Below, piece by piece: positions 7,541 through 15,997 of a stretch of 35,818 nt of DNA. The notes below the pieces were generated by a model that ran no database searches, was not told the DNA's origin, and worked only from the letters and a program-made list of their open reading frames with translations. The first letter of the stretch is position 1. The number at the start of each line of letters is the position of its first letter. The DNA comes from Pseudomonadota bacterium. GTDB lineage: Bacteria > Bdellovibrionota_C > UBA2361 > OMII01. The stretch lies in contig OMII01000196.1 in the NCBI GenBank assembly GCA_900299055.1, forward strand, positions 1-35,818, read 5' to 3'. A program made the translations under genes and the position numbers.

Positions 7541-9595
7541 ATGGCTCTCACCGAACAGGAACAATCAGCCCTAACGCACGAGGAAACAATATTCCTCACC
7601 GTCAAGCGCTCTATCTCCGATCAGATTACTCGAGCTGAGGACCGACTCTACCACGAAAATCAACGCGCCCGCGCTCTCACCTCCGAGATTCACGAGACCC
7701 GTAGAGCCGAAGACAAGGCACTCTTGGCCTCTGACGAAGCAGTGTCCCACGGCCTCAAGGACCACAAGCGAGAAGAGGTGGAAACTCTGCGCGTTCAGGC
7801 TAACAACCCATATTTCGCTCGTATCAAGTTAGAGGAGGAACTTTCAAACGGTTCAACAACTCTGATTGAGTACAAGCTTGGATTCTCAGCTAATACAGAC
7901 TTGCGTATCGTCGACTGGCGGCGGGCCCCAATTTCAAAGCTCTATTACGAGTATCAGGAAGGCAGTGAATACGTCGAGGAAATACTAGGTCGCGAACGTG
8001 TCGGAAAAGTGCTTGAGCGGGTTCGCGTCGACATCGACAAAGGCTCTCTCAGGTCGATCGAAAATCGCTACGGCACCTTTGTCTGGGATGCGGTAACCGC
8101 GTCGTGGACAAACAAAGCGGGCCGACACCACAGAGGAAAATCAAACGAGGGTCAACTACCCGAAATCCTCTCCCTGATCACCGCCGACCAGTTCCGCTCG
8201 ATAACCGTCGACGCGAATACCGCTGTCCTCATTCAGGGCGTAGCCGGCTCAGGCAAAACTACGGTGGCTATTCACCGGCTTGCGTGGCTTCTCCATCCCG
8301 ACAACTCCCAGCTCACTGCAAGCGACGTGGGGATCGTGGTCTTAAGTCCCGCCTTACGTGCCTACATCGAAAATTCTCTCCCATCCGCCGGGCTCTCTGA
8401 TATCTCTGTCCAAACCTACCACGAGTGGGCCTGGCGAAGTCTAAAGACGCTACCAGACGCAAAAGATATGCAGGTGTCGCGAAGTTCCACAGCCGCACCT
8501 CTGGGCGCGACCCGCGTGAAGCGATCTTTGGCGCTACTCAAGACACTCGAAAGCGCTGCCACACGCTCCGGTCACGGCACTACTCGATATGCTGACCTTC
8601 AGGCCGAGCTACTCGCAATCCTATCCAAGCCCGAGGAGATTCTCGCCAGAGATGACTCTCGAACGCTCTCCCGGGAGATAATTGAACTTGCGCTGCGCAG
8701 AACGCAGGAGAGCTTTGAAGAGGGTTTGCTGGACTGGGAGGATGACGCTCTCTTGCTGCGCTTATTTCAGCTCCACACTGGGGGCACCCAAACCAATGGA
8801 AACTCTCTTGGAACCTACGGGCATCTGATCATCGACGAGGTGCAGGACCTATCTCCTCTCGAGCTCGCTACTGTTATCTCAGCCGTCAAGGAGCACAAGG
8901 ATTTAACGCTCGTTGGTGACACGGCGCAAAATCTCGATGTTACACAGTCCTTCCCTGGCTGGGACGCTCTGCGACGGCACTGGAATTTTAGTGAGGATAT
9001 GTCACGCTACATATCACTTGAGGTAAGCCACCGATCGACTCTGCCAATAATGCGTCTTGCGGCTTCTATTCAAAGATCTGAATTACCTCGAACCGGCCGG
9101 CACGGTCGAACTCCGATCTGGTTCCATTGCCGCGATGAAAGCCAGGGCATCGAGCACGTTCTCAAATGGCTGATGAAGGCGTCTGAGCTGTTTCCGACAA
9201 AGATCGCCGCTGTAATCTGCGCCACACCCGAGGACGCAGCATTCGCTTTCAAAATGCTTCAGCCAACGTTTGGACCCCGTGTCCGCCGTGGTGATTCACA
9301 CTCGTTCTCGTTGGAAGAAGGCATTCTCGTTACCGACGTTCGCCAAGTGAAGGGTCTCGAATTCTACTCGGTCCTCCTGTGGAATCCAACCTCCCACTCA
9401 TACAGAGGCGACGAGCTTGGACAGAATCTTTTATACGTTGCAGTTACACGAGCCGAGGAGAATCTCTGCCTCGTGACCTGGAACCGCCCGTCAAAGCTGT
9501 TGCCATCCTTTGGCGCCTCACGCCTCATTCGATCTATGGATATGACAATCCAAGACGAGAGCCCCTCTGACTCAACCGCGGGCAACGATGATTGA
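7541..9595 (+). CDS. UvrD/Rep-type superfamily 1 helicase, HelD-like
   Basis: SF1 helicase/ATPase of 684 residues. A coiled-coil-like N-terminal arm is followed by a region ending DLRIVDWRRAPISKLYY, as in HelD-type proteins. Walker A is GVAGSGKTT (~233-241). Walker B is LIIDEVQD (~429-436), motif III is LVGDTAQ, motif V is VKGLEFYSVLLW and motif VI is YVAVTRAEENL. HelD proteins of Gram-positives release stalled RNA polymerase, and E. coli HelD is DNA helicase IV; which role applies here is undecided. The ORF track starts at a TTG; I prefer the ATG four codons later. It leads a run of four same-strand genes. Confidence 0.88.
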   Translation: MALTEQEQSALTHEETIFLTVKRSISDQITRAEDRLYHENQRARALTSEIHETRRAEDKALLASDEAVSHGLKDHKREEVETLRVQANNPYFARIKLEEELSNGSTTLIEYKLGFSANTDLRIVDWRRAPISKLYYEYQEGSEYVEEILGRERVGKVLERVRVDIDKGSLRSIENRYGTFVWDAVTASWTNKAGRHHRGKSNEGQLPEILSLITADQFRSITVDANTAVLIQGVAGSGKTTVAIHRLAWLLHPDNSQLTASDVGIVVLSPALRAYIENSLPSAGLSDISVQTYHEWAWRSLKTLPDAKDMQVSRSSTAAPLGATRVKRSLALLKTLESAATRSGHGTTRYADLQAELLAILSKPEEILARDDSRTLSREIIELALRRTQESFEEGLLDWEDDALLLRLFQLHTGGTQTNGNSLGTYGHLIIDEVQDLSPLELATVISAVKEHKDLTLVGDTAQNLDVTQSFPGWDALRRHWNFSEDMSRYISLEVSHRSTLPIMRLAASIQRSELPRTGRHGRTPIWFHCRDESQGIEHVLKWLMKASELFPTKIAAVICATPEDAAFAFKMLQPTFGPRVRRGDSHSFSLEEGILVTDVRQVKGLEFYSVLLWNPTSHSYRGDELGQNLLYVAVTRAEENLCLVTWNRPSKLLPSFGASRLIRSMDMTIQDESPSDSTAGNDD

Positions 9596-9730
9596 CCGAT
9601 CCTGTAGCGATCTGTCCGAACTAGTATCACCGCCCACCGCTGGAATCATTTGTTGAGCCCCGCTCTTTAGTAGATTTGCACAAAGCCCTAGAATCCCGGC
9701 GCAGCGATTTTAAAATCATGAGGTTGCGGT

Positions 9731-11104
9731 ATGAGCCCAATCACCAGCACAACAGCCATAGCCACCACGGTAACACCGAGCTTCGCCACTCTCGTTGGCG
9801 CCAAGATAGACGTTTCCCATCAAGACTGGCTACCGTGTCCAAACTTGGACGACGCATCGCCGCAAGTGATACGAGAAATTGAGGACCAGTTGAGCGCTCA
9901 GCTACCGAGTGGCGACACCCGCCTTGCCTACATAGGTCGCAACCGATTTGAAGCGCTTCCAGTGCGCGAGGCGCTACTCCTCGACCAGGACCGGCGCATC
10001 ACTGAAGAGCGAGCGACGTTAACGTACCCTTCAAGGACTGGCCGGACCCTGGACCCCGCACTCGCCTCATGCGTGTTATTCGCTGGTACAGGTAGCCGCG
10101 ATCTGGGCGAGCGAATCGCCACAAGACTCGGAGCTAAGCCGGGGCAGCTCCTGGTCGAGCAGTTCGCCAACGGCGAGTCTCGAATCGTGGTAAATGAGAG
10201 TGTCCGCGATAAGGATGTGTTCGTTATCCAAAGCGGGACCCCGCCCGTAAATGAGAGCTTTGTGGAATTAAATCTTACAGTCGACGCACTCAAGCGAGCC
10301 TCCGCTCGCAGTATCACTGCCGTAGTCCCTTATTTTCCTTACTCTCGACAAGATCGAAAGGATAAGCAGCGCGCACCAATCAGCGCTCGCTGGGCCGCTG
10401 ATGTACATGAAATATCAGGCGTTAATCGGGTGGTGACAATCGATATCCACGCAGAGCAAATCGAGGGCTTTTTCTCTGTGCCGATGGACAATCTAGCCGG
10501 TTTCCCACTCATGGTGCCGCATCTTGCCAAGAGGTATGGAAGCAGCAAGATAGCGATCGTGAGCCCCGACGCAGGCGGAATGAAGCGCGCAGAAGCCGCA
10601 GGAGAGGCGCTTGCCCGACACCTATCGCGTTTTTCGGAAGAAGAGGGCTACACCATTGATGCTGAGATCCGTGTTGAAGGTATGTATAAACGCCGAGACA
10701 AGCCGGGTCATGTTGCCGAGTCTAAGCTTATCGGAGATGGCGATAGCATACGCGGCGCTACCTGCATTCTTGTAGACGATATGATCGACACAGGAGGCTC
10801 CTCGATTAAGGCTGCGCAATTGCTGCGGTCGTCCGGGGCCAAGAACATAGTTCTCTGTGCTACGCACCCAATATTCTCTAAGCAGTGTGTCGAGAATTTC
10901 AGAAAAGCCCCAGACGATGGGGGTGGGCGACTTATCGACGAGGTCGTTGTAACCGATACCATCCCCCTGCGACGCGGTCAGGGAGATCTGATCACGGTCA
11001 TCTCGGTGGAGACGCTACTGGCGGAGGCAATCCGTCGCATCTGCAGCGGCGCCGGAGCTTCCCTGCGAGAGCTCCAAGGGTTCACCGGCTCTTTTGATAA
11101 TTAG
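9731..11104 (+). CDS. prs: Ribose-phosphate pyrophosphokinase with N-terminal extension
   Basis: Makes PRPP from ribose-5-phosphate and ATP, for nucleotide, His and Trp synthesis. The catalytic part (~113-457) matches Prs: CVLFAGTGSRDLGERIA, FANGES, PYFPYSRQDRK, TIDIHAEQIEGFF, and the PRPP loop VDDMIDTGGS (348-357). ATHPIF and VTDTIPL follow. The family is usually ~315 residues; this one has 457. The surplus is an N-terminal extension of about 112 residues that I do not recognise, plus a longer loop around the flexible KRR segment (MYKRRDKPGH) and a glycine insert near 395-400. GAGGT precedes the ATG. It may be the housekeeping enzyme or a specialised paralogue. Confidence 0.88.
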   Translation: MSPITSTTAIATTVTPSFATLVGAKIDVSHQDWLPCPNLDDASPQVIREIEDQLSAQLPSGDTRLAYIGRNRFEALPVREALLLDQDRRITEERATLTYPSRTGRTLDPALASCVLFAGTGSRDLGERIATRLGAKPGQLLVEQFANGESRIVVNESVRDKDVFVIQSGTPPVNESFVELNLTVDALKRASARSITAVVPYFPYSRQDRKDKQRAPISARWAADVHEISGVNRVVTIDIHAEQIEGFFSVPMDNLAGFPLMVPHLAKRYGSSKIAIVSPDAGGMKRAEAAGEALARHLSRFSEEEGYTIDAEIRVEGMYKRRDKPGHVAESKLIGDGDSIRGATCILVDDMIDTGGSSIKAAQLLRSSGAKNIVLCATHPIFSKQCVENFRKAPDDGGGRLIDEVVVTDTIPLRRGQGDLITVISVETLLAEAIRRICSGAGASLRELQGFTGSFDN

Positions 11105-11197
11105 CATCTCAACAACATCGAGACGCTGATCTTTCCCCTTTTGGAGGCTGTCGAGTCTTGATACTCTCGCCGGTATCTTTATTCGTACGGAGTTCTT

Positions 11198-11758
11198 ATG
11201 GTCCTTGGCTGGGTAAAATCAGTTTCGATTCTGTCGGTTGTTATCGGAACTCTCTCGCTTCTCTCAAGCGAAGCTGGGGCCGAGTCTGCCGCATCGATGG
11301 AGCGCGCCGCACGCAAGGCACTTAACGAACTGTACGAGACAACCCCTGGTGCTAAGGCACTCGCTGACGACGCTGTCGGCGTTTTGGTATTTCCGAGCAT
11401 TGTAAAGGGCGGGTTTGTATTCGGTGCACAGTATGGCACCGGAGTTCTCTTTAAGGGCAATGAGGCTCACGGATACTACAGCACCGCATCGGCGTCATTT
11501 GGACTACAGGCTGGTGTACAAAAGTTCGGATATGCACTCTTCTTCATGACCCAGGAAGACCTCAGCTGGCTCAAGAAATCGAACGGCTGGGAGCTCGGAG
11601 TTGGTCCATCAATCACCATAGTAGACAAAGGAATCGCCTCATCCATCAGCACGACCACCGCGCAAAAGGGCGTGTATGCCTTCTTCTTTGATCAGCGCGG
11701 CCTCATGGCCGGCGTGGGACTACAGGGGACTAAAGTCACTCGGATTATCCCAGACTAG
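11198..11758 (+). CDS. YSC84/SYLF-domain lipid-binding protein
   Basis: A secreted protein of 186 residues. Residues 1-28 are a signal peptide (hydrophobic core ILSVVIGTLSLL, cut after AGA). The rest is one SYLF/Ysc84 domain: AKALADDAVGVLVFPSIVKGGFVFG, YYSTASASFGLQAGVQKFGY, a GVGPSI strand and AYAFFFD-like YAFFFDQRGLMAGVGLQG. SYLF domains bind phosphoinositides in eukaryotes; bacterial versions are exported and poorly characterised. GGAG precedes the ATG. It sits between prs and the deaminase fusion on the same strand. Confidence 0.92.
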   Translation: MVLGWVKSVSILSVVIGTLSLLSSEAGAESAASMERAARKALNELYETTPGAKALADDAVGVLVFPSIVKGGFVFGAQYGTGVLFKGNEAHGYYSTASASFGLQAGVQKFGYALFFMTQEDLSWLKKSNGWELGVGPSITIVDKGIASSISTTTAQKGVYAFFFDQRGLMAGVGLQGTKVTRIIPD

Positions 11759-11826
11759 CGATATAACGGCAGCTTTTGGCAAAAATACCGGTGTACCCAG
11801 CTACGTAGCCTGGTATATACTTGCGT

Positions 11827-14148
11827 ATGGCTCCTGTAACTATCGAACACCCTCTAGATTGGGGTTATCACTACCAGCTAGTGTTCGTATACACCCCCGG
11901 GACACGACATTTCGCAGGCCGAATTGTGGGTCCAATCGGAACCACTGGCCGCGTCGAACATCATCTCGTTCAACTCATCTCTCTTTCGGTAGCAGGTGAA
12001 TCGCTGAAGTTTCATCGTCGTAAAGACGGATCGCCATCCCTATCTCTCAATCTTCCACCCTCCGCCAGCGCCACTTTTCCGGTCGAGATTCGCCTTGGTG
12101 GCAGCTCGGAGAAGCAAGGAGAGCTCTTTGGTCGCTATCGAGTAACGTCAAAGGGAGTTGAGTACGGCGAGGTCTTTCAAAAGCTCACCGTCTTGGAGAC
12201 GAGAATGCTGGCCAACGAGAAGCTCCACCGCTGGTTGCCGTATCCAAGAACTCCACTCAAGCCGCCCATTCTCAGGACCGACCTGCATACCCACAGTTCT
12301 GGGCAGGTATCGTCTGCAGGGCTTATGGAGATAGCGCTGCGAAATAAAATCCCCTACCCGACAAGACTCCTCGGCGCGCTCGGAATCCCGTTCTCTCGGG
12401 AAGATGTCTGCATGACTAAGCGCTACTTCTACGCCCCAACTGACGGTCCCGAGATAGGCAACATCCCAGCCGAAGAAGAGGCGGTTCCTCTTGATTCTCT
12501 CTCAACTCACAGCAGAAACGTCCTGGCTGCGGCGATGTCAGTGCCACCCGACAGGCAGGTCACCTTTGGCGACTTAGAGGTGTCTGTATATCGATTTCGA
12601 ACTCCTATAGCTAAGGCGCCAGCGCTTGCCAAAGATCTGCTCTACAAGTACGCAGAAGAGTACGCGCAGCAAGGCGTTCAGTATGCGGAGATCACCGCCT
12701 CTTCTACGAGCTTTCTTATTCCCGAGCACCTCGCACTTATCCATGAAAATCTTCCCACGATCGAGGCCGAGACTGGGGTCAAAATCAGATTTCTCGCCGG
12801 CCTCGCCAGGAACCTCCCAGACGAACTACTCGCTCGGGAAGTTGAGAAACTCACAATCATGGGCAAGAGCCCATATATCGTTGGCGTAGATTTTGTTGGT
12901 TTTGAGGATAACAAGGTCGAGGACCTCGAGCCGCACATTCAATCGATCGCGGCTTGGGCCAGTAAGAACGACCCTGAGTTTACACTCCGAATACACGCTG
13001 GCGAGAACAGAAAAAATCTTGGGAATGTTCGTGAATCGTTGCGACTAGCGCAAAAATATCGAATGCGAGTGCGTATCGGTCACGCCGCTCACGGTCTTGA
13101 TCAGCAGGCGCTGGAGATCGCGGAGTCTCTCGCAAAAGATAATTTAGTCATGATCGAGTTCAACCCCGACTCGAACCTAGCCCTCAACAACATCGACACT
13201 GCTGAGGAGCTCGAGATGGTTCAGTGCCTCAACCGCTCCATTCCGTTTGTTGTGTGCTCAGACGCAGGTGGATTGTTTCAAACTGACATCTGGCAGATAG
13301 ATGATACAGCATCATTTGCAGGACTCAAGGAGCACCACTTCGACATAATCGCCAAGCATGAGAACGATCATATACAACGAGAATCAAGGCGATTTCAGCG
13401 AAAGATGGAGAGCCTTCCCGATAACTATCTATCCCAAGTGGCGGCACGCATAGCGGAGCTACCAGCACTAAAGGTGAGCAGCAAGCATGCCAATCCAGCG
13501 ATCAAGAGGGCTTTTGAAGAACACCTCGCGGCCCTTGGAATCGAGTTCTCTCAACCAAGTATTGCCCAGGCGACTCATGAAAAACGACCGATTCTAATTC
13601 TCGGGGCTTCCGGAGCGCGCTGGTGGGATAAAATATCGCCAGACCACCACACGCTTATCACCGAACTACTGTCTGGCCTAGTATCGGCTATTGACCCACG
13701 CGCTGCGTTTCTTATGATCGGCCGCCCCAAGGACGCGGGAATCACAACCGCCCTATCTTCGGCTGTTATTCAGCACAACACCTCTCACTGCATCGAGGAT
13801 CAAATCTCGCTTATAAGTGCCACCGTACAGGCCGACCAGACTCGTCAGTCATTTTCGCCCGGCCTTACCCATGTGCTACCACTATACGGCGGCCTTTTTA
13901 CCGTGCCACATCAACTCGTCGACTACGTGGCCGCTCTCGGGGGCATGGTGATCTTTATCGGAGGTGGCACCTTCGTGCGTGACGCTATCCTTGTCGCGCG
14001 CGAGCGGAACGTTGCGTTTGCGCTTATGTATGGCCCAGCTGGCGCGTCTACGGATAAGGCTGTTATGTTTTCAAGAGACCGGCAGTTCACCGACCTTGCA
14101 GGGCTCCTTGCGCTGATCCGACAGCACAGACCTGATCTGCTGCGCTAA
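11827..14148 (+). CDS. Adenosine-deaminase-type hydrolase fused to a C-terminal Rossmann-like (possibly SLOG) domain
   Basis: A 773-residue three-part protein. Residues ~1-140 are a beta-rich domain I do not recognise. Residues ~150-500 are a metal-dependent adenosine/AMP deaminase barrel: HTH in TDLHTHSSG (metal pair), IHAGE (His ligand and catalytic Glu), RIGHAAHG, EFNPDSNL (family E-CP-SN) and VVCSDAGGLF. The metal Asp is kept, but the second Asp of the usual DDP, which contacts the purine, is Ala. Residues ~588-773 begin with ILILGASGA and contain GGLFTVPHQLVDYVAALGG and IFIGGGTFVRDAI, suggesting a Rossmann-like nucleotide-binding domain of SLOG/LOG type. Usual adenosine deaminases have ~330-350 residues. 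The start is the ATG two codons after the TTG in the ORF track; no clear ribosome site is visible. No RdrA-like ATPase is nearby, so a RADAR system is not supported. Confidence 0.75.
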   Translation: MAPVTIEHPLDWGYHYQLVFVYTPGTRHFAGRIVGPIGTTGRVEHHLVQLISLSVAGESLKFHRRKDGSPSLSLNLPPSASATFPVEIRLGGSSEKQGELFGRYRVTSKGVEYGEVFQKLTVLETRMLANEKLHRWLPYPRTPLKPPILRTDLHTHSSGQVSSAGLMEIALRNKIPYPTRLLGALGIPFSREDVCMTKRYFYAPTDGPEIGNIPAEEEAVPLDSLSTHSRNVLAAAMSVPPDRQVTFGDLEVSVYRFRTPIAKAPALAKDLLYKYAEEYAQQGVQYAEITASSTSFLIPEHLALIHENLPTIEAETGVKIRFLAGLARNLPDELLAREVEKLTIMGKSPYIVGVDFVGFEDNKVEDLEPHIQSIAAWASKNDPEFTLRIHAGENRKNLGNVRESLRLAQKYRMRVRIGHAAHGLDQQALEIAESLAKDNLVMIEFNPDSNLALNNIDTAEELEMVQCLNRSIPFVVCSDAGGLFQTDIWQIDDTASFAGLKEHHFDIIAKHENDHIQRESRRFQRKMESLPDNYLSQVAARIAELPALKVSSKHANPAIKRAFEEHLAALGIEFSQPSIAQATHEKRPILILGASGARWWDKISPDHHTLITELLSGLVSAIDPRAAFLMIGRPKDAGITTALSSAVIQHNTSHCIEDQISLISATVQADQTRQSFSPGLTHVLPLYGGLFTVPHQLVDYVAALGGMVIFIGGGTFVRDAILVARERNVAFALMYGPAGASTDKAVMFSRDRQFTDLAGLLALIRQHRPDLLR

Positions 14149-14167
14149 AAAGAACCGTCCAGTGCCT

Positions 14168-14350
14168 GAGACTTTCTCCCGGATGATGGTTATCTCACGT
14201 TAAATCAATGCCTTGTGCGATTTAAGGGCGAAGCGTGGAAAACTCCTCGTAAAAGGCTTAGTCTCTCCAAGCTCTTTTCCCCTTTTCATACGGGTACTCA
14301 GCGCGACAAGCGCAAGGTTTTTCATCCTGGGCGTAAGCCCATACTTTTTT
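14168..14350 (+). promoter_or_regulatory. Structured leader before the secreted protein gene
   Basis: The 214-base gap after the deaminase gene has several self-complementary parts. GAGACT and AGTCTC enclose ~85 bases. Inside them CACG-TTAAATC pairs with GATTTAA-(8 bases)-CGTG. A compact hairpin TGGGC-GTAA-GCCCA is followed by TACTTTTTT and then immediately by the AAGGGG ribosome site of the next gene. This looks like a 5' untranslated region with an attenuator-like element. I do not match it to a known riboswitch class. Confidence 0.4.
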
Positions 14351-14362
14351 AAGGGGATTGGT

Positions 14363-14917
14363 ATGAGAGGACTTTTGTTTCTCTGTCTCGTTACCGCGTC
14401 GGCTCAGATGAGCTTGGCGCAGACTCCAGCGGAACCACCGTTCCGCATGGAACTGGTCCAGAACCTCGGCGTGTCTTTTGAGGGTCCACGAAACTGTTGG
14501 TCGATTGTGAATACGGGTGGAGGCACCAAGGTGGCCTTCATTGATTCCGCCGGATCAATGCTGGCCTATCGACTGGTGTCGTGGGATACCACCAACCCAG
14601 CCGAGCTCGCCGTGCGGGACGGTGCACTAATGGTGAAGTACCTGGGTCGAACGTATCAGTTTGCTCAGCAGGTACGCTACGAACACCGACTGGTGGTAGC
14701 ACCTGTGACACGAGTGTACCAGGGACTCATCTTCCAGTGGCCTCACACCCAGCATGAGTGGGTTCAGGTTGCTGTACCAGTGTACGGGCCTCAGTGGCAG
14801 GAAGTACTACCGCCGCCAACTCTTAATGGTACTCCCAGAGAGAGCTCGGCGCCCGTGACTCCCTCAACGGCACCATCAGGACGACAAAGAGCGCCTGATA
14901 CGACCACTATGACTTAG
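14363..14917 (+). CDS. Small secreted protein of unknown function
   Basis: Predicted product of 184 residues. The ORF track starts 50 codons upstream, but the internal ATG has AAGGGG at proper spacing and begins a textbook signal peptide (RGLLFLCLVTASAQMSLAQ), so this start is clearly better. The mature protein has alternating beta-type segments and one cysteine (RNCWS), and ends in a Pro/Thr/Ser-rich tail. I recognise no family. It is likely periplasmic or surface exposed. It is preceded by a structured leader with a terminator-like hairpin and followed by an intergenic inverted repeat. Confidence 0.65.
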   Translation: MRGLLFLCLVTASAQMSLAQTPAEPPFRMELVQNLGVSFEGPRNCWSIVNTGGGTKVAFIDSAGSMLAYRLVSWDTTNPAELAVRDGALMVKYLGRTYQFAQQVRYEHRLVVAPVTRVYQGLIFQWPHTQHEWVQVAVPVYGPQWQEVLPPPTLNGTPRESSAPVTPSTAPSGRQRAPDTTTMT

Positions 14918-14926
14918 TGGTTTTAA

Positions 14927-14954
14927 GGGTTTTCAACGCTCGCGCTGAAAACCC
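14927..14954. terminator. Intergenic inverted repeat, possible terminator
   Basis: GGGTTTTCA pairs perfectly with TGAAAACCC across a 10-base loop, between the convergent secreted-protein gene and the minus-strand helical-protein gene. Neither side has a good T run, so it may be a bidirectional or rho-assisted end signal. Confidence 0.45.
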
Positions 14955-14992
14955 GCCTTATGTGGGAATTATCCGCCAGTCGTTCGCTGTGT

Positions 14993-15319
14993 TTATGCGC
15001 ATCGCTCGTAGGAGCCTGCCTGTCGAAGCGCACGTAGGGACTCCAAGATATGTCCTGCATCCATCTTGATCATCAGGGAGGCTCTGCGGACCAAGTCAGT
15101 AAGGCGCTCCGCCTCTCTCCAGTTTCGCTGATCTGTAGCACGCTCGAGGTCTGCTACAAGGCATCGCTGCCTGCGCACTACCTCGCGGTAGGACTCCATA
15201 CGGTGTGACAGCTCCCGGTCTTTAAGCGCCAATGGCTTTACCGCTGCAGCCGCTCCGGCGATCGCTACATCGAGAGCGTTAAGCGCCTGATTAATCTTGA
15301 GAGTTGCATCTGCTTTCAT
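14993..15319 (-). CDS. Small helical protein of unknown function
   Basis: A 108-residue, almost wholly alpha-helical, charged protein (e.g. DLERATDQRNWREAERLTDLV), probably a helical bundle or coiled coil. No transmembrane segment or signal peptide is visible, and I recognise no family; its size and helicity resemble small chaperone-like or adaptor proteins. There is no convincing ribosome site before the ATG. A second small gene on the same strand lies ~220 bases upstream, and both are next to an orphan methylase. Confidence 0.5.
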   Translation of the reverse strand: MKADATLKINQALNALDVAIAGAAAAVKPLALKDRELSHRMESYREVVRRQRCLVADLERATDQRNWREAERLTDLVRRASLMIKMDAGHILESLRALRQAGSYERCA

Positions 15320-15542
15320 AGGGGCTTTTCGTATCGCCTAGCACAACCAATTCACAGATATATATCCACCCGCAGCCACTCGTTGCTTCACACTAATTTA
15401 AGCGTGTTGGTATGGAGAAGTGCGACAGGTGCGATGCGGGCGCCCTGTACAAGATCCCATCGACAGTCATCTTACCTGCCGTTCTTAGGTCATCTCTGCC
15501 GCTGTTGCGATATCCTTCGCTACGGCCGTGGCTACGAGAGCA

Positions 15543-15833
15543 CTAGACGAGATACGCGTCATCCCAGAAGACGATGGACTCAACACCGAGTTGGTGCGCT
15601 TCCCCATTTACAAAGTCGCCGATAAAAGTTGCGGCCCGATCACGCTGAGAGGCTAACTCGTTAAGATAGTCTTGTGTAGATTTGATGTAGACTGTCGCGC
15701 CCGTATCGAGCGAGAGCTTTGCGTAATACAGCCCACTATCCTCGTAGCAGTCCGCTTCTCCGATTAAGGTATAATCGACAACATGACCTGATAAGGTATC
15801 CCGACCACTGATCATCTTCTGAATGTCTTCCAT
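15543..15833 (-). CDS. Small protein of unknown function
   Basis: A 96-residue soluble protein, acidic, with alternating strands (HVVDYTLIGEADCYEDSG, YYAKLSLDTGATVYIKST) and a DAYLV end. I recognise no family. GAGAG lies five bases before the ATG, which supports translation. It is divergent from the D12 methylase gene. Confidence 0.55.
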   Translation of the reverse strand: MEDIQKMISGRDTLSGHVVDYTLIGEADCYEDSGLYYAKLSLDTGATVYIKSTQDYLNELASQRDRAATFIGDFVNGEAHQLGVESIVFWDDAYLV

Positions 15834-15997
15834 GGTGCTCTCACGTTAAAAGTGAACCAGCCTTACTGACGAGGTTCTAGTCGGTGGAGCATCCGTAGAC
15901 CTAAAGAGCTTTTCGCTGTACTCAACCGTCGAAACTTTGACGCTTCCTCTGCCTGGCTAGCCATCTGCTGGCAAACGATGCCATTTTATAGGGGCGC

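Noticed and set aside
11827-14148. RADAR anti-phage system
   Set aside because: No RdrA-type ATPase lies nearby, and the domain make-up (C-terminal Rossmann-like part) is not one I can match to RdrB.
14168-14350. c-di-GMP (GEMM), TPP or fluoride riboswitch
   Set aside because: The invariant core motifs of these classes are missing.
15412-15546. Short plus-strand ORF beginning MEKCDRCDAGALYK, with a second CxCC group (HLCRCC) in the neighbouring frame
   Set aside because: Could be a frameshifted zinc-ribbon gene, but it needs an assumed +1 shift, has no ribosome site and has no homologue I recognise.
15969-15990. TGGCA-AACGA-TGCCA hairpin with TTTTAT before the methylase start
   Set aside because: Short stem with no upstream gene on that strand; not enough for a terminator or attenuator call.
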